Assembly: GCA_027056215.1 (NCBI GenBank)
Contig: JALULO010000265.1
Location: 1 to 20,637, forward strand
Length of the DNA: 20,637 nucleotides
Origin: Campylobacterales bacterium
Lineage (GTDB): Bacteria > Campylobacterota > Campylobacteria > Campylobacterales > QNZT01
Reading direction: 5' to 3'
The first letter of the stretch is position 1, and every line of letters starts with the position of its first letter. Shown one piece after another: positions 14,667 to 20,637 of this stretch. The notes beneath the pieces were generated by a model. It saw only the letters and a program-made list of their open reading frames with translations, was not told where the DNA came from and did no database searches. The translations under genes and the position numbers were made by a program.

Positions 14667-16382
14667 ATGAAGTTAGGAAAAGTTTTAAGTTACGTTGCAG
14701 CGGTGAGTATCGCTACAGTAGGACTACAAGCAGGTACATCGAAGATGGACTTTGCCAAAGTTTTTGAAAAAGAGTGTCAAGGGTGTCACGGACCTATCCA
14801 TCAAGGTGGTGTTGGTTCAGATCTTAGACCAAAAGCGCTTAAAAAGAAAAGTAGAGAGTTCTTAGCTGAAACGATTATGAATGGTAGAGAAAATACTGCT
14901 ATGCCGTCTTGGAGCTCAAAATTTTCTAAAGATGATGCATCTGGTATGATTGATTGGTTGATGGATTGGAAAAACACGGTTGAGCTTAAACTTAGCCTTG
15001 ATGAAGTCCATAAATCATGGACAAAATTGGCAGATAGAGATGCTTTGGCTAAAAAGTATCCAAAAGCTGCAGATGTAAAAGATGTGAGAGATATCACGTT
15101 TGCAACTGAAAGAGATGCTTCTTTGGTTGATTTTATTGATTCGACAACTGGCAAAGTTCTTTCTCGCCATAAAGCTGGATTTGCAGTTCACGTAACAGTA
15201 ACAAATAAAAAAGATCCTAGATATGCTTATTCTATCAGTAGATCTGGAAAACTTACTATGTTCGATATAGCAGCTCCAGGGCAACCTGCACTTGCTTCAG
15301 TTCAAGTAGGTCAAGAGTCTCGTGGTCTTGCAGTATCTCCAGACGGTAAATATGTCATGGCAGGTAACTATAATCCAGGTGGTGCAGTACTTTGTGATGC
15401 ACATACATTAGAACCACTTAAAGTATATGATACAAGTCGTGTTATCAATACAGATGGACAGATTGAGCCAAGTCGTGTTGCATACATAGCCGATACACCT
15501 TATGGACCTTATTTCTCATTTGCACTTAAAGATGCTGGTCATGTTTATGTTGTAGATTATAGTAAACCAAACTTTCCAATCGTAGGTGATATTCCTAACA
15601 TTGGTAAAGTACTTCATGATGCATTCTTAAATGAGAATAAAGGTGAAGATTATGGTCGTTATGTTCAGGTTGCTTCACAAGGATCTGACTTGATGGGTAT
15701 CGTAGATCAAAAGACTATGAAACTTGCTGCAAAAGTTTATACTGGTAAAAAATCTAAGCCACATCCAGGTCAAGGTTCAAGCTGGTTTAACAAAAAAATG
15801 GGTAAACAGCTAAATGCAACACAAAGTATGAACTTTGGTCAAGTTGTTATTTGGGATTCACCAAGCTGGAAAGTTGTGAAAAAAATCAAAACTGCCGGTG
15901 GTGGATTATTTGTAGGTACAGGTGAAGACACACCATGGATTTGGTCTGATTGTGTACTCGGTAAACCTGCAAATTACAATAAAGTGTATCTCATCAACAA
16001 AGAGACACTTGTTACTGATAGAATTATAGAAGTTGGTAAAAAACAAGGTAAGTTGATCGATGCCAAAACAGGTAAAGTTCTTCAAACTTGGGACGCTACA
16101 CAACACCAAAAAGTTGCTGTAAATGAAAAAGCATTTGGCAAAGAAAAAATATTGCCTATGCCAGCAAAAATTGGTCCTGCAGTGAAAAATCCTGTACAAC
16201 CAAGATTGCTTCATGCTGAACCAGCTAATCATGGTAAATGGACTATGATCTCTGAGTGGACAACCGGTAGAATCGGTATCTATGAATCTGAGACAGGTAA
16301 GTTTGTTAAGTATATCGAAAACTTGACAACTCCAACGTTTACTTATTCTGTTGAGCACAGACAACACGTTCCTGGCGCTTAA
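14667..16382 (+). CDS. nirS: Cytochrome cd1 nitrite reductase NirS
   Basis: This 571-residue periplasmic enzyme reduces nitrite to NO. A signal peptide ends near residue 22 (LQA-GTS). The N-terminal cytochrome c domain has CQGCH at 37-41 and a likely axial Met79 in AMPSW. The C-terminal eight-bladed propeller binds heme d1: His175 in GFAVH is the likely proximal ligand, and His317 (LHD) and His366 (HPG) match the two catalytic histidines of the Pseudomonas enzyme. Retaining both argues for a true reductase rather than NirN. A strong terminator follows the stop codon. The heme d1 genes lie downstream. Confidence 0.95.
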   Translation: MKLGKVLSYVAAVSIATVGLQAGTSKMDFAKVFEKECQGCHGPIHQGGVGSDLRPKALKKKSREFLAETIMNGRENTAMPSWSSKFSKDDASGMIDWLMDWKNTVELKLSLDEVHKSWTKLADRDALAKKYPKAADVKDVRDITFATERDASLVDFIDSTTGKVLSRHKAGFAVHVTVTNKKDPRYAYSISRSGKLTMFDIAAPGQPALASVQVGQESRGLAVSPDGKYVMAGNYNPGGAVLCDAHTLEPLKVYDTSRVINTDGQIEPSRVAYIADTPYGPYFSFALKDAGHVYVVDYSKPNFPIVGDIPNIGKVLHDAFLNENKGEDYGRYVQVASQGSDLMGIVDQKTMKLAAKVYTGKKSKPHPGQGSSWFNKKMGKQLNATQSMNFGQVVIWDSPSWKVVKKIKTAGGGLFVGTGEDTPWIWSDCVLGKPANYNKVYLINKETLVTDRIIEVGKKQGKLIDAKTGKVLQTWDATQHQKVAVNEKAFGKEKILPMPAKIGPAVKNPVQPRLLHAEPANHGKWTMISEWTTGRIGIYESETGKFVKYIENLTTPTFTYSVEHRQHVPGA

Positions 16383-16388
16383 CCTATA

Positions 16389-16422
16389 AAACTACTCTCT
16401 TCTTACGAGAAGAGGGTAGTTT
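16389..16422 (+). terminator. Strong intrinsic-type terminator after nirS
   Basis: A 15-position stem (16389-16403 with 16408-16422, one G-T wobble) closes on a TACG tetraloop, and its 3' arm ends in TTT followed by ATTG. It begins seven bases after the nirS stop codon. The 3' arm is the mirror of an A-rich 5' arm, so it could also work in the opposite direction. It separates nirS from the cytochrome gene at 16470. Confidence 0.75.
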
Positions 16423-16469
16423 ATTGAGATAATATTGATTGTTTCAATAAACTGCCGAGGTTAGTATTT

Positions 16470-17588
16470 GTGAAATATATACTTTTTTTTGCTCTTTTTT
16501 TTACTTTAAATCTGTGGGCAAAATATTTTGATAACCACTCTTGTGCTGAATGTCATGAAAAAATCTATGAAGAGTTTCAGAGTTCACAGCATTCAAAAAG
16601 TTATTTTACAGATGAATTACACCGTAAAGTTGCCGATGCAGCGAGCAAGACAAAATACGAATGTGCCTCATGTCATATGCCCATGGCAAATAATCTTGAA
16701 GATTTGATCAATGGAAAAGCAAGACCTGATAAAAATAACAAAACACATACAGATGGAGTTTCGTGTTACTTTTGTCATACGATTGCATATGTTAAAAAAG
16801 CACATAAACACAATATCAATATCAAATCCCGTCAAGCAGAGGATTATAAGCCGACATTGTACGGCAGACTCTTAAAACCTGATGAAAATGATAAGCACTC
16901 TTCTGTTAAAAATCCAGTTTATGCAAAAAATGCCTGTGTAGGGTGTCATTCGCATAAGCTAAATGATAACAATGTAACTATATTTGTTGCTATGGATAAA
17001 CATCAGGATAGTCTGGGGTGTATTCATTGCCATATGCCGGAACTCGAAGGTGGTGCTGAGAAGATGGACAAATGTGCTCGGGGACACCATGCAAGTCATA
17101 AATTTTTAGGTATTAGAGATAAAGTATTTAGGGCAACTGGTGTTGATATCAATATCAGTGCCAAAAATAATACGCTGAAAATAACACTTACCAATAAAAT
17201 GGTACATCCACTTATCATCCAGCCCGCACGTGCAAAGTTTTTGAAAATAACACTTTTAAGAAAAAGCAAAACCATATGGCAAAACTACCAAAACGATCCA
17301 TCTGAAGATACACAGGGATATTTTGCGTATAGTTTTAAAAAAAATGGTAAAAAAATCATTGTTCCTGCAACTGCTACAGAAGGGTATGTTCACAATCTTG
17401 CTGCTAAATCTGTCAAAATTTTATCCTACAAAATACCTTCACTTCAAAAAGGAGATAAGATTGTTGTTTCGTTTTATGTGCAACTTGCTAAAAGTGATTG
17501 TCTCAGTGCGATTAATTTAAAAGATAAAAATCTTACAAAACCATCTTTAATCAAAGAAGTTACTACCGCACTAACCAATATAAAATGA
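16470..17588 (+). CDS. Pentaheme periplasmic cytochrome c (cytochrome c554-like)
   Basis: This 372-residue secreted protein has a signal peptide (about 1-17) and five CxxCH motifs at 25-29, 65-69, 99-103, 156-160 and 184-188, all in its first half. Many extra histidines could give bis-His ligation. A near-motif CARGHH at 202-207 lacks the second cysteine and is probably not a heme site. The second half (about 220-372) has no heme motif and looks like a beta-sandwich domain. The spacing recalls the cytochrome c554 family, but I cannot name an orthologue. It starts at GTG 16470, after a weak GAGG. Its position between nirS and the heme d1 operon suggests electron supply to, or scavenging around, nitrite and NO reduction. 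Confidence 0.8.
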   Translation: MKYILFFALFFTLNLWAKYFDNHSCAECHEKIYEEFQSSQHSKSYFTDELHRKVADAASKTKYECASCHMPMANNLEDLINGKARPDKNNKTHTDGVSCYFCHTIAYVKKAHKHNINIKSRQAEDYKPTLYGRLLKPDENDKHSSVKNPVYAKNACVGCHSHKLNDNNVTIFVAMDKHQDSLGCIHCHMPELEGGAEKMDKCARGHHASHKFLGIRDKVFRATGVDINISAKNNTLKITLTNKMVHPLIIQPARAKFLKITLLRKSKTIWQNYQNDPSEDTQGYFAYSFKKNGKKIIVPATATEGYVHNLAAKSVKILSYKIPSLQKGDKIVVSFYVQLAKSDCLSAINLKDKNLTKPSLIKEVTTALTNIK

Positions 17589-17590
17589 TT

Positions 17591-17632
17591 GTGATATAAA
17601 TCAACTACTTGTGGTAAAAAATATGTTAACAT
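17591..17632 (+). promoter_or_regulatory. FNR-type box and -10 for the heme d1 operon
   Basis: GTGAT-ATAA-ATCAA at 17591-17604 has one mismatch to the FNR consensus. TAACAT at 17627-17632, a plausible -10, starts 36 bases after the box start, the same spacing as at napA and nor. It begins two bases after the pentaheme cytochrome stop codon. Confidence 0.62.
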
Positions 17633-17659
17633 AGTTCTTTAAAATTGTGGGAGTATGTT

Positions 17660-17971
17660 ATGGGAAAATTGATACTGTCTTTTTTATTGTCCTTGTTTCT
17701 AACACAAAGTTGCAATGCCGATGGAAAAAAAGTTTTTGAAACCTACTGTTGGGGATGTCATCATCAGACTGCGGTTGCATTTGGACCGCCTTTTGCCCAG
17801 ATTGCTTCGAAAAGAAGTGCTGAGGAGATTCAGGCTATGATAGCAGATCCAGCAGGTGTTTCTAAAATATTTGGTTACAAACGAAATGCAATGCCACCTT
17901 TTAAACTCAAACCAATAGAGTTGAAAGAGATTACTGACTATATATTGTCTTACAAAGCAAAAGGGAAATAA
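17660..17971 (+). CDS. Small monoheme cytochrome c (NirC/NirM-like)
   Basis: This 103-residue secreted class I cytochrome c has a signal peptide up to about residue 20 (SCNA-DGKK), heme motif CWGCH at 30-34 and the axial Met78 in NAMPPF. The mature protein is only about 83 residues, similar to NirC- or c551-type donors. I start at the ATG at 17660 because GTGGGAG lies just upstream; a TTG at 17645 would add five residues and break the signal. It is first in the heme d1 operon and overlaps nirJ by TAATG. It may donate electrons to NirS or take part in the late heme d1 steps; sequence alone cannot decide. Confidence 0.85.
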   Translation: MGKLILSFLLSLFLTQSCNADGKKVFETYCWGCHHQTAVAFGPPFAQIASKRSAEEIQAMIADPAGVSKIFGYKRNAMPPFKLKPIELKEITDYILSYKAKGK

Positions 17972-19101
17972 TGTTTCGACTTTCCAATCTGATAAGCTCC
18001 GTAGTGGAGGGTAAAAAATCAAGAGTTTTGGATGGTAGTATAGCAATCTGGAATTTTACAAACCGATGTAATCTCTCGTGTTTGCACTGTTATTCTAAAG
18101 CGGATTTGGATGCGGTAGATACTTTGACAACAGATAAGATCATGCAAACTCTGCCTAAACTCAAACAAAACGGTGTGAAGTTTCTTATCTTTTCAGGTGG
18201 TGAGCCACTTACGAGAAAAGATCTTTTTGATATAGCAGATAAATGTAAAGAGCTTGGGATTATCACCTACCTTTCAACTAACGGCTTGTATGTCGGGTAT
18301 AAAAATGCCAAAAAGATACTGGATACTTTTAACTATGTGGGTATCAGTATCGATGGTAGTGAGAAGACACATGATCATTTTAGAGGCCTTGATGGTTCTT
18401 TTAAAATGTCGATGGAAGCGGTACGGCTTTTAAACAGTTATCATGATACCAAAGTGGGAATCCGCTTTACGATCACCAAAGATACCTATGATGACTTGAG
18501 ATTTATTTTTGAATTGGCTGAAAAAGAGAATATCCCTAAGATTTATATCTCACACCTAGTTTACAGCGGGCGAGGACTCGACAATCTTGAAATGGATTTA
18601 ACCAAAGAGCAAAGAAGAAAAGCAGTAAACTATGTAGTTGATAAAGCGTTTGAATATTATGAAAAGGGAAGAGATATAGAAATTGTTACAGGTAATATGG
18701 AGCAAGATGCCATTTTGTTTTTGCAAAAATTTACTGAAAAATATCCTGAACACAAAGAAGAGATGCACAAAAGACTTGTACAATGGGGTGGAAACAGTGC
18801 AGGACGAAAACTGCTCAATATCGACAGCGAAGGCAATGTTAAACCTGATCCGTTTTTTCCACAATATATCGGCAATATTTTTAATCAAGATTTTAGTGAT
18901 ATTTGGACAGATGAACCAAGTGAACTTTTACAAAAACTTCGCGAGCATCCACGTAAAATCAGTGGCAAATGTAGTGGTTGTGAAGTTATAGATATCTGTA
19001 ATGGTGGTTCAAGAAGTAGAGCTTATGCGATATATGGTGATATGTGGGCGGAAGATCCATCATGTTATTTAAGTGAAGAAGAGATTAAGGGAGTATTATA
19101 A
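17971..19101 (+). CDS. nirJ: Heme d1 biosynthesis radical SAM protein NirJ
   Basis: This 376-residue radical SAM enzyme removes propionate side chains from didecarboxysiroheme during heme d1 synthesis. The SAM cluster motif is CNLSCLHC with cysteines 33, 37 and 40. The GGEP motif (SGGEPL) follows near residue 75. A C-terminal SPASM-like auxiliary cluster is indicated by Cys334, Cys337, Cys343 and Cys365. It has no signal peptide, as expected for a cytoplasmic enzyme. It overlaps the upstream cytochrome gene by one base and abuts nirF. Position between a nir cytochrome and nirF separates it from the related AhbC/AhbD heme enzymes. Confidence 0.92.
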   Translation: MFRLSNLISSVVEGKKSRVLDGSIAIWNFTNRCNLSCLHCYSKADLDAVDTLTTDKIMQTLPKLKQNGVKFLIFSGGEPLTRKDLFDIADKCKELGIITYLSTNGLYVGYKNAKKILDTFNYVGISIDGSEKTHDHFRGLDGSFKMSMEAVRLLNSYHDTKVGIRFTITKDTYDDLRFIFELAEKENIPKIYISHLVYSGRGLDNLEMDLTKEQRRKAVNYVVDKAFEYYEKGRDIEIVTGNMEQDAILFLQKFTEKYPEHKEEMHKRLVQWGGNSAGRKLLNIDSEGNVKPDPFFPQYIGNIFNQDFSDIWTDEPSELLQKLREHPRKISGKCSGCEVIDICNGGSRSRAYAIYGDMWAEDPSCYLSEEEIKGVL

Positions 19102-20199
19102 ATGAGATTATTTTTATTGTTACACGTTTTAGTGGCTGTTTTATTTGCCGGTAAACCTTTGAAAGAGAAAGTATTTGTAGTAGAACGTGAGAGTCAATCA
19201 GTGGCTGTAATACAAGATGGTTTAACAAGAAGACACATGAAAGATATGCACAACATGAATCACGGTATCATCAAATTTGACGGCAAAGATGCTTATTTGA
19301 TCAGTCGTGATGGATATGTGGTGAAGTTTGATCCTTTGAGTGAAAAAAAAGAGGCAGAGTATAAAACCAGTAAATCTGCTATCGGTTTTGTGATCGGTAA
19401 AAATTATATTGCTGTAGCAAATTATGATGATAAATCAGTAGATATTTTAACCCGTGATCTCAAGCCTATAGATAAAATCAAAACTGGTTCTAAAAATGTC
19501 GGTATCAAAATCTATAAAGATTATCTCATCTTTGCGCAGATGGATAACGATAAAGTCACAGTACTCAAAGATGAAAACGGTGGAAAAGCGACACCAAAGT
19601 TTAAAAAATTTAAAGAGTTTAATGTCGGTAAAATGCCTTTTGACGCGATGATAGAGAACAACACGTACATCGTCGGGTTCTTTTTAACCAAAGGGTTTGG
19701 TGTGATAGATTTAAATAAGATGACTTATAAGTTAATCAAAGTAACGGCACAGGGAAATAAACCTGTCTTAAAAGTGCCGCATTTTGGCTTTTGGAGTTTG
19801 AGTAAAGATAAAACGTTTATCCCGGCAGTGGGTGATAACAAAGTGATGGTTTACGATAAAAAGTTTAATTTTATTAAAAATATCGATATGAAAGGACTTC
19901 CTGTCTTTACATCGCTCAGCCCCGATAAAAAGTATATCGCTGTCACATTTAGCGGTAAAGATTTTCCATCCATTCAAATCGTGGATACAAAAAGTTTGAA
20001 AATCATCAAAACATTTACTTTTCCGGGTAAAGTCCTTCACGTAAGATGGTCAAATCTTGATCCGCAACTTTATGTTTCTGTTAACGATGCCAATCAAGTG
20101 AGTGTGATAGATACAACGAACTGGGAATTGGAAAGAGATATATTTCAAGTTGAACATCCCTCAGGTATCTTTATCTATGAATCAAAGGATATAAGATAA
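19102..20199 (+). CDS. nirF: Heme d1 biosynthesis protein NirF
   Basis: This 365-residue protein resembles the heme d1-binding propeller of NirS but has no cytochrome c domain or CxxCH motif. NirF acts late in heme d1 synthesis and has been shown to work as a dehydrogenase of the precursor. The N-terminus (1-16, ending LFAG) is a short export signal or lipid-free anchor. His54 in MNHGIIKFDG is in the right place for the conserved heme d1 histidine of NirF; this match is an inference. Propeller strand repeats run to the C-terminus. The ATG directly follows the nirJ stop codon and its own stop overlaps the next ATG (TAATG). Confidence 0.9.
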   Translation: MRLFLLLHVLVAVLFAGKPLKEKVFVVERESQSVAVIQDGLTRRHMKDMHNMNHGIIKFDGKDAYLISRDGYVVKFDPLSEKKEAEYKTSKSAIGFVIGKNYIAVANYDDKSVDILTRDLKPIDKIKTGSKNVGIKIYKDYLIFAQMDNDKVTVLKDENGGKATPKFKKFKEFNVGKMPFDAMIENNTYIVGFFLTKGFGVIDLNKMTYKLIKVTAQGNKPVLKVPHFGFWSLSKDKTFIPAVGDNKVMVYDKKFNFIKNIDMKGLPVFTSLSPDKKYIAVTFSGKDFPSIQIVDTKSLKIIKTFTFPGKVLHVRWSNLDPQLYVSVNDANQVSVIDTTNWELERDIFQVEHPSGIFIYESKDIR

Positions 20200-20637
20200 T
20201 GGGGAAAGTCTATCTTACTGGTGCGGGACCTGGTGATATAGATCTTTTAACGATCAAAGCGCTTCGGGTTATCAAAGAGGCAGATGTCATTATCTATGAT
20301 CGTCTGGCAAACCCTGAAATCCTCAAAGAGGCAAAAGATGGTTGTTCTTTTGTCTATGTTGGAAAAGAGGATTCACATCATACTTTACCCCAAGAAGAGA
20401 TCAATGAAGTGATTTATCAAAATGCCCTCAAACATGAGATAGTTGTACGTCTTAAAGGAGGTGATCCTTTTGTTTTTGGACGTGGTGGTGAAGAGGGTAT
20501 CTATCTTCGGGATCGTGGGATAAAGTTTGAATTTATCCCGGGAATCACTTCCGCTATCGCGGTACCTGAGTATGCAGGTATTCCCGTCACACATCGTGGT
20601 GTAACGGTATCGTTTCGGGTTGTCACGGGGCATGAAA
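20199..20637 (+). CDS. nirE: Uroporphyrinogen-III C-methyltransferase (NirE/CobA type), cut by the window edge
   Basis: The first 146 codons of a SAM-dependent methyltransferase that turns uroporphyrinogen III into precorrin-2, the first committed step to heme d1 and siroheme. Family motifs in order are GAGPGD at 8-13, the substrate loop YDRL, LKGGDPFVFGRGGEE in mid-protein, PGITSA and GIPVTHRG. The family is about 250-280 residues, so slightly more than half is visible. No CysG-type N-terminal domain precedes it. Coupling to nirF by TAATG argues for nirE; a general cobA/hemX role cannot be excluded. The remaining heme d1 genes (nirD, L, G, H) probably lie beyond the edge. Confidence 0.93.
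   Translation, partial: MGKVYLTGAGPGDIDLLTIKALRVIKEADVIIYDRLANPEILKEAKDGCSFVYVGKEDSHHTLPQEEINEVIYQNALKHEIVVRLKGGDPFVFGRGGEEGIYLRDRGIKFEFIPGITSAIAVPEYAGIPVTHRGVTVSFRVVTGHE

Noticed and set aside
14667..16382. nirS as NirN, the heme d1 carrier and maturation homologue
   Set aside because: Both catalytic distal histidines (317 and 366) and the normal cytochrome c domain are present, and no other nirS candidate is in the window.
16435..16447. TTGA-TTGTT-TCAA dyad upstream of the pentaheme cytochrome
   Set aside because: The spacer is five bases rather than the six of FNR-type sites, and a -10 at the usual distance would fall at the start codon.
17027..17095. CARGHH as a sixth heme motif in the pentaheme cytochrome
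   Set aside because: The second cysteine of CxxCH is replaced by glycine, so normal heme attachment is not expected.

Overview
The window is an AT-rich, tightly packed denitrification island. I support 24 protein genes (the last one cut by the window edge), all on the + strand, and no RNA genes, insertion sequences or CRISPR arrays. The nap cluster has the campylobacterial (epsilonproteobacterial) layout: napA-napG-napH-napB-napF-napL-napD, with no napC. Together with the AT-rich codon use and a NirS/cNor pathway, this points to a Sulfurimonas-like chemolithotroph in the Campylobacterota. The genus is an inference from gene order and protein character, not from a search.

Layout. (1) 1-212: leader with an FNR-type promoter. 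(2) 216-2790: a four-gene unit encoding a DUF2249 protein, a roughly 12-TM heme-copper-oxidase-like membrane protein, a DUF59/MIP18 protein and an FmdE-like protein. This is the least understood part of the window. (3) 2818-11117: the nap operon behind a perfect FNR-type box. It carries two adjacent napB genes separated by an elaborate pair of RNA hairpins, and an unknown acidic protein between napF and napL. (4) 11206-11850: a Crp/Fnr-family regulator with an FNR-like recognition helix but no iron-sulfur cysteines. (5) 11897-14593: a second FNR-type promoter, a small membrane protein, norC, norB and an unlisted 48-residue membrane peptide. (6) 14667-16382: nirS, ended by a strong terminator. 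(7) 16470-17588: a pentaheme cytochrome c. (8) 17591-20637: a further FNR-type promoter, a small cytochrome c, nirJ, nirF and a uroporphyrinogen-III methyltransferase (nirE-type) running off the edge.

How it works together. NapGH would oxidise menaquinol and pass electrons through NapB to NapA, which reduces nitrate to nitrite. NirS reduces nitrite to NO, and NorCB reduces NO to N2O. The last operon makes heme d1 for NirS: the SUMT supplies precorrin-2, while NirJ and NirF act late in the pathway. Four promoters carry a TTGAY-N4-ATCAA-like box 35-36 bases upstream of the start of a -10 hexamer, placing the box about -41.5 from the predicted transcription start. The Crp/Fnr protein encoded in the middle of the island has the ETxSR recognition motif expected to read such boxes, so the island looks like a self-contained regulon. 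No nosZ is present in the window.
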